Assembly: GCF_943737005.1 (NCBI RefSeq) | Contig: NZ_CALSFU010000015.1 | Coordinates: forward strand, 62,001-126,000 | DNA: 64,000 bases | From: Achromobacter sp. Marseille-Q4962 | GTDB lineage: Bacteria; Pseudomonadota; Gammaproteobacteria; Burkholderiales; Burkholderiaceae_B | Direction: 5' to 3' | Shown: positions 10,349-21,141 of the stretch, piece after piece | Position numbering within the stretch: position 1 is the stretch's first letter | Layout: each line of letters begins with the position of its first letter | The notes under the pieces: generated by a model | What the model was told of the DNA's origin: nothing | Seen by the model: only the letters and a program-made list of their open reading frames with translations | Databases searched by the model: none | Translations under genes and position numbers: made by a program

Positions 10349-10915
10349 TCAGCCTTCGTCGGCCTGCCCGGCCGACACCACGACCAGCGCCGGTCGCAGC
10401 GTGCGGTCGGCGATCGCGTAGCCCTTTTGCAGCAGCTGCACCACCGTATTGGCGGGCTGGTCGGCCGGCACGGACGAAATGGCCTGGTGCAGGTGCGGAT
10501 CGAACTTGTCGCCCTGGGCCGGCGCGATTTCCTTCAGCAGGTTGCGTTCGAAGGCCGCGGCGAGCTGCTTCAGGGTGACTTCCACCCCCTCGCGCAGGGT
10601 TTCCACGCTCTGTTCGGCCTGGGCCAGGGCGGCCTCCAGGCTGTCCTTGACCGGGACGAGGCTTTCGGCAAACGACTCGATGCCGAACTTGCGGGCCTTG
10701 GAAACTTCTTCCTGGGCGCGGCGGCGGACATTTTCCGCCTCGGCATGGGCCCGCAGCAGCTGGTCCTGCTGCTGCTGCACGGTGGCCTGGGCGGCGTCCA
10801 GTTGGGCGCGCAGCTCCTTCAGCTCGGCTTGCACGGGATCCTGGACCTCGGGCGACGAGGCGGTGTCGCCACCGGCTTCGGGCGTCTGGTCTACAGGCTC
10901 TTGGGGTGCCGTCAT
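10349..10915 (-). CDS. grpE: Nucleotide exchange factor GrpE
   Basis: 188 residues with the family architecture: an acidic disordered N-terminus (1-45), a long coiled coil ([25 protein letters not shown]..., about 47-115), and the C-terminal beta-domain with [11 protein letters not shown] and [20 protein letters not shown]. GrpE releases ADP from DnaK. The start at 10915 is chosen because GGAGG precedes it and the sigma-32 promoter sits 38 bp upstream. It is the first gene of the grpE-trx unit, with dnaK-dnaJ following. Confidence 0.97.
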   Translation of the reverse strand: MTAPQEPVDQTPEAGGDTASSPEVQDPVQAELKELRAQLDAAQATVQQQQDQLLRAHAEAENVRRRAQEEVSKARKFGIESFAESLVPVKDSLEAALAQAEQSVETLREGVEVTLKQLAAAFERNLLKEIAPAQGDKFDPHLHQAISSVPADQPANTVVQLLQKGYAIADRTLRPALVVVSAGQADEG

Positions 10916-10952
10916 TGGGGAATCCTCCGGATAAGAATGGCTTTCGCAGACA

Positions 10953-10981
10953 TGAATGGGGGCCAATACCCCTATTTCAAG
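10953..10981 (-). promoter_or_regulatory. Sigma-32-type heat-shock promoter for grpE
   Basis: On the minus strand CTTGAAA (10975-10981), 13 bases, then CCCCATTCA (10953-10961), nearly identical to the sigma-32 consensus and with the same 13-base spacer as the dnaK promoter. Confidence 0.88.
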
Positions 10982-11040
10982 CCCGGGAAAACGAAAATTC
11001 CCCCTTGCTGCCCCTGCCGGGCGCCAGCCGGCGGCGCGCA

Positions 11041-11070
11041 AGAAAGAACGGCCCCGCAACCGGGGCCGCT
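11041..11070 (-). terminator. Intrinsic terminator behind the 78-residue acidic protein gene
   Basis: 8-bp stem CGGCCCCG / CGGGGCCG with a four-base loop (11049-11068); on the minus strand it is followed by TTCTTTCTT. It ends the hemH transcript before grpE. Confidence 0.8.
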
Positions 11071-11090
11071 GCCGGGGGACGGGAAATGCG

Positions 11091-12432
<1,342 letters not shown>

Positions 12433-12477
12433 AAAAACTCCCCTTCCTCCGCCGGGAGGATGTCCGGCTGGGACGAT

Positions 12478-13482
12478 TTACTGGTTGTGGCTGAGCGCGT
12501 TGGACAGCAGGCGGGCCGTGATGTCCACGATGGGGATGACCCGTTCGTAGGCCATGCGCGTGGGGCCGATGACCCCCAGCGTGCCCACGACCTTGCCGTC
12601 CACCCCATAGGGCGCGGTGATGACGGAGACATCGTCCAGCGGCACGAGCTGGGAATCGCCGCCGATGTAGATCTGCACGCCCTGCGCGCGGCTGGAGACG
12701 TCCAGCAATTGCAGCAGGTCGGTCTTTTTCTCGAACAGCGAGAACATCTTGCGCAAGCGGTCCATGTCGGAAGCGATGTCGGCCACGTCGAGCAGCTTGC
12801 GCTCGCCCGAAATCACCACCGCATCGCCGTCCTCGGCGGTCTCGGCGCTGGCTTCCACCGCCGCCTGCATCAGGCGGGAGATGTCCTCGCGCAGCTGGGC
12901 GAGTTCGGTGGACAGCGTGCGGCGCACGGCGTCGAAGGACTTGCCCGCGAAGTGCACGTTGAAGAAATTGCCCGCCTCCAGCAGCTCGGACTCGGAATAA
13001 TCGCGCTGCACGAAGAGGATGCGGTTCTGCACGTCGCCGTCGGGCGTAACGATGATGAGCAGCACCCGCCTTTCGGACAGGCGGATGAATTCGATCTGGC
13101 GGAACACCTGCGAACGCTTGGGCGTGAGCACCACGCCCGCGAACTGGGTCAGGTTGGACAACAGCGCGGCGGCGGCATTGACCGCGCGCGTGGGCTCGGC
13201 CGCGGGCAGCATCTCGCCGATGTTCTGGGGCTCGAACTGGTAAGGCTGCACAGCGAGCAGCGAGTCCACGAACATGCGGTAGCCGCGCGGCGTGGGCACC
13301 CGCCCCGCCGAGGTGTGCGGGCTGTGGATGAGGCCCTGCTCTTCCAGGTCCGACATGACGTTGCGGATGGTGGCAGGCGACAGGTCGAACACCTTGGAAA
13401 GCGTGCGCGAGCCGACAGGCTGCCCATCGGCGATATAGCGTTCTATCAACGCTTTCAATAGTGCGCGTGCGCGATCGTCCAT
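12478..13482 (-). CDS. hrcA: Heat-inducible transcription repressor HrcA
   Basis: 334 residues. The N-terminal winged helix ([20 protein letters not shown] ... [30 protein letters not shown]) is diagnostic, and the C-terminal part holds the GAF-like/dimer domain. HrcA represses genes with a CIRCE operator, usually groESL. The start MDDRAR at 13482 matches the family; an upstream in-frame ATG would add nine residues. No CIRCE inverted repeat (TTAGCACTC-N9-GAGTGCTAA) was seen around this gene, so its targets are elsewhere. Sigma-32 promoters on grpE and dnaK indicate dual heat-shock control in this organism. Confidence 0.95.
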   Translation of the reverse strand: MDDRARALLKALIERYIADGQPVGSRTLSKVFDLSPATIRNVMSDLEEQGLIHSPHTSAGRVPTPRGYRMFVDSLLAVQPYQFEPQNIGEMLPAAEPTRAVNAAAALLSNLTQFAGVVLTPKRSQVFRQIEFIRLSERRVLLIIVTPDGDVQNRILFVQRDYSESELLEAGNFFNVHFAGKSFDAVRRTLSTELAQLREDISRLMQAAVEASAETAEDGDAVVISGERKLLDVADIASDMDRLRKMFSLFEKKTDLLQLLDVSSRAQGVQIYIGGDSQLVPLDDVSVITAPYGVDGKVVGTLGVIGPTRMAYERVIPIVDITARLLSNALSHNQ

Positions 13483-13604
13483 GGAACCTATTTTAGGGAA
13501 TCTTTCCACTTAAGGCGATTTTTGTCCCGCAAGCCCATATGCGGCCCCATATAATCGGCAAACGGGCTCCAACAAGCGCTTAACCTACCGACTCATCGTC
13601 CGCC

Positions 13605-14504
13605 ATGCATTTTCCCACCGTCGCTCTCATCGGCAGATACCAGGACACCGGCCTGGACGCCCCGCTGCGGGCGCTCGCGCTGGCCTTGACGGGCGCGGGC
13701 AGAAAAGTCCTGGTCGACGCCGATACCGCCCGCAATACCGGCGTGACGGAATACCCCGTCGCCACGCTGGAAGAAATCGGCCGCCAGGCGACGCTCGCCG
13801 TGGTCATGGGCGGCGACGGCACGGTGCTGGGCGCGGCCCGGCACCTGGCGCCCTACGGCGTGCCGCTGGTCGGCATCAACCACGGGCGGCTGGGCTTCAT
13901 CACCGACATCCCGCTGCAGGACGCCCACGAGGCGCTGGCCCGGGTGTTCGAGGGCAAGTTCCAGACCGAGGAGCGCATGCTGCTCGAGGGCAGCGTCTGG
14001 CGCGGCGAGCAGCAGATGTACTCGGCCTCCGCCCTGAACGACGTGGTGCTCAACCGCGCCGGCCGCGGCGGCATGATCGAAGTGCGGGTGGAGCTCGACG
14101 ACGCCTACATGTACACCCAGCGCGCCGACGGCCTCATCATCGCCACCCCCACCGGCTCCACCGCCTATGCGCTGTCGGCCAACGGCCCGCTGCTGCACCC
14201 GGGCCTGAACGCCATGGTGCTGGTGCCGGTGGCGCCGCAAACGCTGTCCAACCGGCCCATCGTCATCCCGGACTCGGGCGTGCTCAACATGACGCTCACC
14301 GCCATGGGCCGCGTGGAAAGCGGCGCCAGCGTGCACTTCGACATGCAGACCTGGTCCGACCTGCAACCGGGCGACCGCATCGTGGTGCGGCGCGCGCCCT
14401 ACACCATCCGCTTCGTGCATCCGGAAGGCTACAGCTTCTTCGCCACCCTGCGCCGCAAGCTGCACTGGAACCTGATGCCGCAAGCTTCCGACAACGTAGA
14501 GTAA
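13605..14504 (+). CDS. nadK: NAD kinase
   Basis: 299 residues. It phosphorylates NAD to NADP using ATP or polyphosphate. The GGDG motif (69-72) is in VVMGGDGTVLGAARHL; the second family motif NHGRLGFITD and the conserved TPTGSTAYALSANGP loop follow. It is divergent from hrcA and 25 bp ahead of recN, an arrangement widespread in betaproteobacteria. A -10-like TATAAT at 13550-13555 lies upstream; no good -35 could be paired with it. Confidence 0.96.
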   Translation: MHFPTVALIGRYQDTGLDAPLRALALALTGAGRKVLVDADTARNTGVTEYPVATLEEIGRQATLAVVMGGDGTVLGAARHLAPYGVPLVGINHGRLGFITDIPLQDAHEALARVFEGKFQTEERMLLEGSVWRGEQQMYSASALNDVVLNRAGRGGMIEVRVELDDAYMYTQRADGLIIATPTGSTAYALSANGPLLHPGLNAMVLVPVAPQTLSNRPIVIPDSGVLNMTLTAMGRVESGASVHFDMQTWSDLQPGDRIVVRRAPYTIRFVHPEGYSFFATLRRKLHWNLMPQASDNVE

Positions 14505-14529
14505 GCAAGTCAGTTAGCTGGCGCCTCCC

Positions 14530-16206
14530 ATGCTGCGCACCCTGCACATCCGAGACTTCGTCATCGTCGAGCACGCCGAAATCCATTTCGGGCCGGGCTT
14601 TACCGTATTTACCGGGGAAACCGGCGCGGGCAAGTCCATCCTGGTGGACGCGCTGGCGCTCGCCCTGGGCGAACGCGGCGACGCCGGCATGCTGCGCGAG
14701 GGCGCCTCGCGCGCGGACATCACCGCGGTGTTCGACATGCCCGAGAACCTGCGGGACTGGCTGGCCGAGCGCGAAATAGACGCCGACGAATCCCTCGCGC
14801 TGCGCCGGGTCATCGACGCCCAGGGCCGCAGCCGCGCCTACATCAACGGCACGCCCGCCACCGTCTCGCAACTGCGCGAGCTGGGCGACGGGCTGGTCGA
14901 CATCCACGGCCAGCACGCGCACCAGAGCCTGATGCGGGCCGACGCGCAACGCGACCTGCTGGACGCCCACGGCGGACATGCCGAACTGCGCCAGGAAACC
15001 GCCTCCGCCTGGAAGGCGTGGCGCACCGTGGCGCGCCAGCTCGAGGCCGCCGAAAAAGACGCCCAGGCCCTGGCCGACGAGCGCGACCGCGTGCAGTGGC
15101 AAGCGGAAGAGCTCGACCGCCTGGACCTGCAACCCGACGAATGGGACGCCTTGCAGGCCGAGCACACCCGGCTTGCCCACGCGCAATCCCTGCTGGAAGG
15201 CGCGAACCAGATCCTCGAAGCGCTGGACGGCGAAGGCGACTCCGCCCGCCACCGCATCACCGCCGCCAGCCAGCGGCTGCAGCAGATGCTGCGCCACGAC
15301 GCCGCGCTGCAGGGCGTGTGCGACGAGCTGGAATCGGCCGGCATCGCCATTGCCGAGGCGGTGTCCGACCTGAACAACTACGTAAGCCGCGTGGACCTCG
15401 ATCCGCGACGGCTGGCCGATGTCGAGGCCCGGCTGGGAGCCGTTTTCGAAACGGCGCGCAAGTTCCGCACGGAACCCGAAGCGCTGTGCGGGCTGCGCGA
15501 GTCGCTGCACGCCCGGCTGGCGGAACTGCAGGCGGCGGGCGACATCGACGCCCTGCGCGCGCAGGCCCAGGCCGCCCAGGCGCGCTACGACGCGGCGGCG
15601 GCCAGGCTGGGCGCGGCGCGCCGCAAGGTCGCCAAGGATCTCGGCAAGCGCGTCACGCAGGCCATGCAGACGCTCTCCATGCAGGGCGGCCGCTTCGAGG
15701 CGGCGCTCGCCCAAGGCCCCGCCTCGGCCAGCGGCAGCGAGATCGTGGAATTCCTCGTGGCCGGCCATGCCGGGGCCACGCCGCGCCCGCTGGCCAAGGT
15801 CGCCTCCGGCGGCGAGCTTTCCCGCATCTCGCTCGCCCTGTCCGTCATCGCCAGCCGCGCGGCGCGCGTGCCTACCCTGATCTTCGACGAAGTGGACAGC
15901 GGCGTAGGCGGCGCGGTGGCCGAAGTGGTGGGCAAGCTGCTGCGCGAACTGGGCGAGCGCCATCAGGTGCTCTGCGTCACGCACCTGCCCCAGGTCGCCG
16001 CCTGCGCCGCCACCCAATTCCAGGTCAGCAAGCAGGAATCCGACGGCGCCACGCGCTCGCGCATCCAGGAACTGGACGCCGAAGCCCGCGTCGAGGAAAT
16101 CGCGCGCATGCTGGGCGGCATCAAACTCACCGCCACCACGCGCGAGCACGCCCGCGAAATGCTCGCAGGCGGCCCCCCCGCCGCGCAAGCCGCCCCTGCC
16201 CCTTGA
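14530..16206 (+). CDS. recN: DNA repair protein RecN
   Basis: 558 residues, an SMC-like ATPase acting early in double-strand-break repair. Walker A is GETGAGKS (29-36). The long coiled-coil arms run from about 150 to 360, the ABC signature is KVASGGELSRISLAL, and Walker B is TLIFDEVDSGVGG near residue 453. The C-terminus VEEIARMLGG is family-typical; the final Pro/Ala-rich residues are extra. It is the second gene of the nadK-recN unit and convergent with fur. Confidence 0.96.
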   Translation: MLRTLHIRDFVIVEHAEIHFGPGFTVFTGETGAGKSILVDALALALGERGDAGMLREGASRADITAVFDMPENLRDWLAEREIDADESLALRRVIDAQGRSRAYINGTPATVSQLRELGDGLVDIHGQHAHQSLMRADAQRDLLDAHGGHAELRQETASAWKAWRTVARQLEAAEKDAQALADERDRVQWQAEELDRLDLQPDEWDALQAEHTRLAHAQSLLEGANQILEALDGEGDSARHRITAASQRLQQMLRHDAALQGVCDELESAGIAIAEAVSDLNNYVSRVDLDPRRLADVEARLGAVFETARKFRTEPEALCGLRESLHARLAELQAAGDIDALRAQAQAAQARYDAAAARLGAARRKVAKDLGKRVTQAMQTLSMQGGRFEAALAQGPASASGSEIVEFLVAGHAGATPRPLAKVASGGELSRISLALSVIASRAARVPTLIFDEVDSGVGGAVAEVVGKLLRELGERHQVLCVTHLPQVAACAATQFQVSKQESDGATRSRIQELDAEARVEEIARMLGGIKLTATTREHAREMLAGGPPAAQAAPAP

Positions 16207-16250
16207 CCCCGACGGTCCGTCGGTCCGTCGGTCCACGCCACGCACGGACG

Positions 16251-16277
16251 AAAAAAAACCCCTTCAAGTCGAAGGGG
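16251..16277 (-). terminator. Intrinsic terminator of fur
   Basis: Stem CCCCTTC / GAAGGGG (16259-16277) with a five-base loop; on the minus strand eight T follow (16251-16258). A short direct repeat of period 8 (CGGTCCGT) lies just beyond it at about 16213-16234. Confidence 0.9.
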
Positions 16278-16337
16278 CTTTGGATCTCGACGGCCCGCGG
16301 CGAGCGCGGCCACGGGCCTGGAGCGGGAAGGCCGCGT

Positions 16338-16757
16338 TCAGCGGTTCTTCATGCAGGGGCCGCAAATGCCGTACAGCACCATGGCATGGCTTTCGAGGGC
16401 GAAGCCGTTGTCCTTGGCGATCTTCTGCTGGCGCTTTTCGATGTCGGGGTCGGAAAATTCCACGACCTTGCCGCAATTGGTGCAGATGAGGTGATCGTGG
16501 TGATCGCCGTCGTTCAGTTCGAATACCGCCTTGCCGCTGTCGAACTGGCTGCGCGCCAGAATACCCGCCTGCTCGAACTGCGTCAGGACGCGATACACGG
16601 TGGCCAGGCCGATTTCGACGTTCTCGTTGATGAGGGCGCGGTAGACGTCTTCGGCGCTGAGGTGGCGCTGATCGGACTTCCGGAAGATGTCAAGAATTTT
16701 CAGGCGGGGAAAGGTCGCCTTCAAACCCATGTTTTTCAGTTCGCTCTGGTCGGTCAT
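16338..16757 (-). CDS. fur: Ferric uptake regulator Fur
   Basis: 139 residues. The winged helix ([31 protein letters not shown], then [15 protein letters not shown]) binds Fur boxes when the metal site is loaded. The metal ligands HHDH are at 86-89, with zinc cysteines Cys92/Cys95 and Cys132/Cys135. It represses iron acquisition in iron-replete cells. [11 protein letters not shown] is taken as start by family length; an upstream ATG would add ten residues. It is divergent from bamE, as in Bordetella relatives. The 150-bp intergenic DNA contains TATGATAACGG, a partial Fur-box-like patch, so autoregulation is possible but not shown. Confidence 0.97.
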   Translation of the reverse strand: MTDQSELKNMGLKATFPRLKILDIFRKSDQRHLSAEDVYRALINENVEIGLATVYRVLTQFEQAGILARSQFDSGKAVFELNDGDHHDHLICTNCGKVVEFSDPDIEKRQQKIAKDNGFALESHAMVLYGICGPCMKNR

Positions 16758-16908
16758 GGTGTAATCGCTCTCCGTCCGCGTTGGCATGGGCTTTCCGCAG
16801 GAGGCGCAAGCCGGACTGCCGAATTCGTGCCGCCTCGCGGAACTCTCCTGATGAAACCTTTATGATAACGGTTTTGTCTGCTTCCAAATAATAGGGGCGC
16901 GAGTGTCC

Positions 16909-17445
16909 ATGATTGCACGTATTCCCTCCCTGCCGCTGAAGACGGCGCTGGCCGCCGTCGCCCTGGCCGCCGCGCTGGCCGGCTGCTCTTCCGACAAATG
17001 GGGCTTCCCCTACAAGGCCAGCGTGCAGCAGGGGAACTGGATCACCCAGGAACAGGTGGCCCTCCTGCAGCCCGGCATGACCCGTGAACAGGTCCGATTC
17101 GCCCTGGGCAGCCCCACCCTGACCAGCGTGCTGCACGCAGACCGCTGGGACTACCCCTATTACTTCAAGCCCGGCTACGGCAAGGCGCAGGAGCGCAAGT
17201 TCACCGTCTGGTTCGAGAACGACCGCCTGGTGCGCTGGGAAGGCGACAAGCAGCCCGAGCTGCAGCCCTACCAGATCAACACCCCCAGCCCGACCGGCGA
17301 CGAAAAGGCGAACGAACGGGCGAGCCAGGACGAAAAGCGCCTGCAGGAAGAAGCGCAAGAGCGGAAGTCCGACGCCAACGCGCCGGTCAACCCCACCACC
17401 CAATATCCCGGCCAGCCCGGCAACGCGCCCGAGCCGCTGCGCTGA
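16909..17445 (+). CDS. bamE: Outer membrane assembly lipoprotein BamE
   Basis: 178 residues. A lipoprotein signal ends in LAGC with lipidated Cys26. The SmpA/OmlA domain follows: [54 protein letters not shown], which matches the BamE signature (GNxI, GMTxxQVxxxLGxP, RWDYxYxF). BamE stabilises the BAM complex that inserts beta-barrels. The C-terminal 60 residues are a charged/Pro-rich extension not needed for the fold. GTG at 16903 is an alternative start two codons upstream. dapB follows after 17 bp. Confidence 0.94.
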   Translation: MIARIPSLPLKTALAAVALAAALAGCSSDKWGFPYKASVQQGNWITQEQVALLQPGMTREQVRFALGSPTLTSVLHADRWDYPYYFKPGYGKAQERKFTVWFENDRLVRWEGDKQPELQPYQINTPSPTGDEKANERASQDEKRLQEEAQERKSDANAPVNPTTQYPGQPGNAPEPLR

Positions 17446-17462
17446 TCCCCAAGGACACTCAC

Positions 17463-18254
17463 ATGCGTATAGCCATCGCCGGCGCCAGCGGCCGCATGGG
17501 CCAGATGCTGATCGAAGCCGTACTCAACGCCGACGACGCCGGGCTGGCCGTCGCGCTGGACCGCCCGGATTCGCCCTCCCTCGGAAAAGACGCCGGCGCC
17601 CCGCTCGGCAAACAGACGGGCGTGGCCATCACGGACGACCTCGGCGCGTTGGCCCAGGCCGACTGCCTCATCGACTTCACCCGCCCCGAAGGCACGCTGG
17701 AACACCTGCGCGCCTGCGTGCAGCACGGCGTGAACCTCGTCATCGGCACCACCGGCTTCGACGACGGCGGCCGCGCGGCCATCGAGGTCGCGGCCCAGAA
17801 GATCGGCATCGTCTTCGCCCCGAACATGAGCGTGGGCGTGAACGCCACGCTCAAGCTGCTGGACATGGCCGCCCGCATCCTCAACAGCGGCTACGACGTG
17901 GAAATCTTCGAGGCCCATCACCGCAACAAGGTGGACGCCCCTTCGGGCACCGCCCTCAAGATGGGTGAAACCATCGCCTCGGCATGGGAAGTCGCGCTGC
18001 CCGACGTAGCCACCTGGAGCCGCCACGGCGACACCGGCGTGCGCAAGCCGGGCACCATCGGCTTCTCGGTGCTGCGCGGCGGCGACATCGTGGGCGATCA
18101 CACGGTGTCCTTCTGCGGCATCGGCGAACGCATCGAGATCACGCACCGCTCCTCCAGCCGCGCCACCTATGCGGCCGGCGCCCTGCGGGCCGCACGCTTT
18201 CTTTCGGGCAAGCACAACGGGCTGTACGACATGCAGGCCGTGCTGGGGCTGTAG
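17463..18254 (+). CDS. dapB: 4-hydroxy-tetrahydrodipicolinate reductase
   Basis: 263 residues. It reduces the DapA product with NAD(P)H in lysine and meso-diaminopimelate synthesis. The nucleotide-binding GASGRMG (7-13) and the substrate/catalytic motif [16 protein letters not shown] are present, with GTTGF and [10 protein letters not shown] between them. It is probably co-transcribed with bamE and convergent with murB, both ends sharing a bidirectional terminator. DapB and MurB both serve peptidoglycan precursor supply. Confidence 0.97.
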   Translation: MRIAIAGASGRMGQMLIEAVLNADDAGLAVALDRPDSPSLGKDAGAPLGKQTGVAITDDLGALAQADCLIDFTRPEGTLEHLRACVQHGVNLVIGTTGFDDGGRAAIEVAAQKIGIVFAPNMSVGVNATLKLLDMAARILNSGYDVEIFEAHHRNKVDAPSGTALKMGETIASAWEVALPDVATWSRHGDTGVRKPGTIGFSVLRGGDIVGDHTVSFCGIGERIEITHRSSSRATYAAGALRAARFLSGKHNGLYDMQAVLGL

Positions 18255-18277
18255 CCCGCCTCAGCAGCCAGGCAACG

Positions 18278-18311
18278 AAAAGCCCGGACAGTGAACTGCC
18301 CCCGGGCTTTT
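18278..18311. terminator. Bidirectional terminator between dapB and murB
   Basis: 10-bp stem AAAAGCCCGG / CCGGGCTTTT with a 14-base loop. The T-run on each strand makes it usable in both directions. The loop and right arm contain GTGAACTGCCCCCG (18291-18304), which recurs at 39619-39632. Confidence 0.88.
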
Positions 18312-18330
18312 CCTCTTGCGGACGCGAGCC

Positions 18331-19368
18331 CTACACCACCGCGGGCTCCGGCTCCAGCGCCACGCCGTAGCGCCGCGCCACGTCGTCCTGGATCGCGGCG
18401 GCCAGGCGCATGATGTCGGCCGCCGTGGCGCCGCCCCGGTTCACCAGCACCAGCGCCTGGCGGTCGTGCACACCCGCCGGCCCCAGCGACTTCCCCTTCC
18501 AGCCGCACTGGTCGATCAGCCAGCCGGCCGCCAGCTTGCAGCGTCCGTCCGGCATGGCGTATGACACCAGCCCCGGAAACCGGGCCGCCAGCGCGTCGCG
18601 CTGCTCGGCGCTCACGACCGGGTTCTTGAAAAAACTGCCGGCATTGCCGATGACCGCCGGGTCGGGCAGCTTGGCGCGGCGGATCTCGCAGACCGCCTCG
18701 AAAATATCGCGCGCGCCCGGCGCTGCCTGCGCCAGCCTGGCCGAACGCTGCAGGTCCGGATAGTCGAGCTGCGCCCGCCAGGGCCGGGGCAGCCGCAACC
18801 TGACCGACACGATCACCCAGCGCCCCGGCTCCGCGTGCTTGAACACGCTGTCGCGATAGGCGTAGCGGCAGTCGCCGGCGCGCATTTCCACGAACCGCGC
18901 CGCGCGGACATCCCAGGCCGTGAGGCTCTCGAAGCGGTCGGCCAGCTCCACGCCGTAGGCGCCGATGTTCTGCACCGGCGCCGCGCCCGCCGTGCCGGGG
19001 ATCAGGGCCAGGTTCTCCAGCCCGTCCCAGCCCTGGGCCACGCACCGCGACACCACGCCGTGCCAGCTCTCGCCCGCGGCGGCCTCCACGATCCATGCGT
19101 CGCTGCGCGCCTCCACCAGCCTCAGGCCGCGAAACGCCACGTGCGCCACCAGGCCCGGCACGCGCCCGGGCAGCACCACGTTGCTGCCTCCGCCCAGCAC
19201 CAGCAGGCGCTCGTAGCCCGCGGCAAGCTCGGAGAACGCGGGCAGCCGCGACGCATCGTCCAGCGTCACGAAAGCGGGCGCGGCGGCCGCGAGTCCCAAG
19301 GTGTTGAAATCGGAGAGGTCCTGGAAACGGGGAAGCAGCGCATCGGCTGCTTCTTGTGCGTTTGACAT
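18331..19368 (-). CDS. murB: UDP-N-acetylenolpyruvoylglucosamine reductase
   Basis: 345 residues. It reduces the enolpyruvyl group to give UDP-MurNAc using FAD and NADPH. FAD-binding [14 protein letters not shown] (54-67), the [24 protein letters not shown] segment, the catalytic Ser in [10 protein letters not shown], and [12 protein letters not shown] are all conserved. The layout resembles the E. coli (type I) MurB with the Tyr loop ([11 protein letters not shown]). The start codon overlaps a TTGACA box on the plus strand (19362-19367) that may belong to a promoter for the tRNA-Gly downstream. Confidence 0.96.
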   Translation of the reverse strand: MSNAQEAADALLPRFQDLSDFNTLGLAAAAPAFVTLDDASRLPAFSELAAGYERLLVLGGGSNVVLPGRVPGLVAHVAFRGLRLVEARSDAWIVEAAAGESWHGVVSRCVAQGWDGLENLALIPGTAGAAPVQNIGAYGVELADRFESLTAWDVRAARFVEMRAGDCRYAYRDSVFKHAEPGRWVIVSVRLRLPRPWRAQLDYPDLQRSARLAQAAPGARDIFEAVCEIRRAKLPDPAVIGNAGSFFKNPVVSAEQRDALAARFPGLVSYAMPDGRCKLAAGWLIDQCGWKGKSLGPAGVHDRQALVLVNRGGATAADIMRLAAAIQDDVARRYGVALEPEPAVV

Positions 19369-19491
19369 GTAGGGGGAAGGCTATGCTATAGTTTCTGTCT
19401 TTCCCAGTTTACTTGATTGGCCCGCCTGATTTCTCATCGGCCGGACGTCGGTTTCTGGGGCGGCCGGGCCCGCGGGCTTCGTGATCTTCAT

Positions 19492-19520
19492 GTGGCAATC
19501 GCGTGAAAATCATGTAGAAT
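19492..19520 (+). promoter_or_regulatory. Probable promoter of tRNA-Gly copy 1
   Basis: -10 box TAGAAT at 19515-19520 with a weak -35 (GTGGCA, 19492-19497) at 17 bp. The same TAGAAT box occurs ahead of copy 2. The intervening 130 bp to the tRNA hold no gene. A second candidate lies further up: TTGACA at 19362 and TATAGT at 19387. Confidence 0.5.
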
Positions 19521-19651
19521 ACGCGGCCTTTCGATCGATAACCAGATCGATCGGCCCGAGGTGCATGTCGGCAGCCATGCCGCAAGTACGTCGGACGCCA
19601 TAAAATGGTTCAGCACGATTTGGTTGAACGCCATTTTTCTGCCGAACCCAT

Positions 19652-19727
19652 GCGGGAATAGCTCAGTTGGTAGAGCGCAACCTTGCCAAGGTTGAGGTCG
19701 CGAGTTCGAGACTCGTTTCCCGCTCCA
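19652..19727 (+). tRNA. tRNA-Gly(GCC), copy 1
   Basis: 76 nt with encoded CCA. Acceptor stem GCGGGAA / TTCCCGC, D-arm AGCTCAGTTGGTAGAGC, anticodon stem-loop CAACC-TTGCCAA-GGTTG giving anticodon GCC, and T-arm GCGAGTTCGAGACTCGT. The sequence is identical to the copies at 20903 and 30917. Confidence 0.98.
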
Positions 19728-19766
19728 GATTCCGCCGCGCAGCGCACGCCTGCGAGGCATGCAAGC

Positions 19767-19796
19767 AAGGGGCCATACGGCCCCTTCTTTCTTTTC
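19767..19796 (+). terminator. Terminator of tRNA-Gly copy 1
   Basis: Stem AAGGGGCC / GGCCCCTT, loop ATAC, followed by CTTTCTTTT, 40 bp past the tRNA. Confidence 0.88.
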
Positions 19797-19869
19797 CCCC
19801 TTCTTCTCATCCCTTCTTCTCTCGCCCGCTTCTTCACTTCCGCTCCGCATTTCCCGCGGCGTCTCCACG

Positions 19870-20709
19870 CTAACCGCCCCGCCCCGCCCGCATCGTCGCG
19901 GCCAACGCCTCGAGCATGACGCCGTCGGGCCGCGCCAGGTCGTCGAGCAGCGAAAAATGCGCGCAGCCGGGCACCTGCAGCCCGCGCACCGGCTCGCCAG
20001 CAGCCTCGCAAGCCCGGACGTAGTCCTCGGTCTGGCGCACGAGCTCCGGCAGTTCGGCCGCGCCGACCGCCGCCACCGCCGGCGCGCCCGGACCGATGTG
20101 AAGCAGCGGGCTGCAGGCGCGCGCCTCGGCTTCGGACAGCCGCAGTTTTTCGTTCAGCCAACAGAGCCGGATCGGCTCCAGGTCCACCAGTGCGCTGATG
20201 GCCAGGCCCCAGGCGACGGCGGGGTGCGCGCGGTGCATGGCGGTCAGGTGGCCGCCCGCGGAATGGCCGCTCAGGCACAGGGGCTTGCCGCGCGAGCCCA
20301 CGCCATCGGGATCCACCGCCAGGTGATCCAGCAGCCCGCCGATTTCCGCCACGATGTCCGTCAGCGAGGCCTGCGGCGCCAGCGTGTATTCCGCCAGCGC
20401 CACATTGAAGCCGCGTCCCAGCGGGCCGCTGGCGACAAAAGCGAAATCCTCCTTCTCGCAATGCTGCCAATAGCCGCCGTGGATGAAGACGAAGGTAGGC
20501 GCGCCCGCCTGCCCGCAGGAAAACCAGTCGTAGCGCTGGCGCGGCCGCGCGCCATAGGAAAGGTCGCGCCGGCACACGGCCGACTCGTAGAGCCGGGCGC
20601 TGCGCGCCTGGAAATCGGCCAGGATCCCGGCAAAGTCCGGCGCCGCCGCGACATTGTTGTAGGCGGCGTCCAGCGCCGCGCGGTCCATGCCGCGATAAAT
20701 TGCCGTCAT
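19870..20709 (-). CDS. Alpha/beta hydrolase, arylformamidase-like
   Basis: 279 residues. The oxyanion motif HGGYW (77-81) is the hallmark of kynurenine formamidases and related esterases. The nucleophile is Ser150 in SGHSAGGHL, and the catalytic His is probably His251 ([11 protein letters not shown]). Such enzymes hydrolyse N-formylkynurenine or small esters in the cytosol; with no kynurenine genes nearby, the substrate stays open. The start is MTAIYRG at 20709, preceded by AGGAG. It lies convergent with the tRNA-Gly ahead of it and divergent from the next tRNA-Gly. Confidence 0.85.
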   Translation of the reverse strand: MTAIYRGMDRAALDAAYNNVAAAPDFAGILADFQARSARLYESAVCRRDLSYGARPRQRYDWFSCGQAGAPTFVFIHGGYWQHCEKEDFAFVASGPLGRGFNVALAEYTLAPQASLTDIVAEIGGLLDHLAVDPDGVGSRGKPLCLSGHSAGGHLTAMHRAHPAVAWGLAISALVDLEPIRLCWLNEKLRLSEAEARACSPLLHIGPGAPAVAAVGAAELPELVRQTEDYVRACEAAGEPVRGLQVPGCAHFSLLDDLARPDGVMLEALAATMRAGRGG

Positions 20710-20781
20710 GATTGCTCCTGGGGCCGCCCGAAAATCCGATTCTACCCAGCGCCATTCGCGCGCTGTTGCGGTGCCCGCCGC

Positions 20782-20809
20782 TTGCTCCATGCGAATTTTG
20801 CGGTAGAAT
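20782..20809 (+). promoter_or_regulatory. Probable promoter of tRNA-Gly copy 2
   Basis: TTGCTC (20782-20787), 16 bp, TAGAAT (20804-20809), about 95 bp ahead of the tRNA. A GC-rich discriminator follows, as expected for a stable-RNA promoter. Confidence 0.6.
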
Positions 20810-20902
20810 CTCGCCTTTCCGACGCGGCGGCGCCGCGTCGGCCGGTCGCCGAGGCTGCATCGCGCAGCAAGCGCAACGCGCAAACGCGGCGAACACAAAC
20901 AC

Positions 20903-20978
20903 GCGGGAATAGCTCAGTTGGTAGAGCGCAACCTTGCCAAGGTTGAGGTCGCGAGTTCGAGACTCGTTTCCCGCTCCA
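20903..20978 (+). tRNA. tRNA-Gly(GCC), copy 2
   Basis: 76 nt, identical to copy 1 including encoded CCA; anticodon GCC. It shares only a few flanking bases (AGAT after the CCA) with copy 1. Confidence 0.98.
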
Positions 20979-21020
20979 GATCTTGATCGGCAGACTTCCA
21001 CTGGCGTCTGCAAGTCGTTG

Positions 21021-21046
21021 AAAAAGGAGCTTCGGCTCCTTTTTTC
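21021..21046 (+). terminator. Terminator of tRNA-Gly copy 2
   Basis: Stem AAGGAGC, loop TTCG, stem GCTCCTT, then TTTT. Confidence 0.9.
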
Positions 21047-21141
21047 GTTCCGGCAGAACCCATGCGAGCCGGCCCGCAGCCGGCGTTGTCGAGGCGGGGA
21101 CGGCAGTCCTGAAGCCGTGGATGTCCGCGATCACCAATGGG

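Noticed and set aside
13483-13604. Search for a CIRCE operator upstream of hrcA.
   Set aside because: No TTAGCACTC-N9-GAGTGCTAA-like inverted repeat is present.
16213-16234. Period-8 direct repeat CGGTCCGT behind recN.
   Set aside because: Fewer than three copies of a GC-rich octamer, best explained by slippage; no functional signal attached.
16758-16908. Fur box between fur and bamE.
   Set aside because: Only a partial GATAA-type match (TATGATAACGG) was found, too weak to list as an operator.
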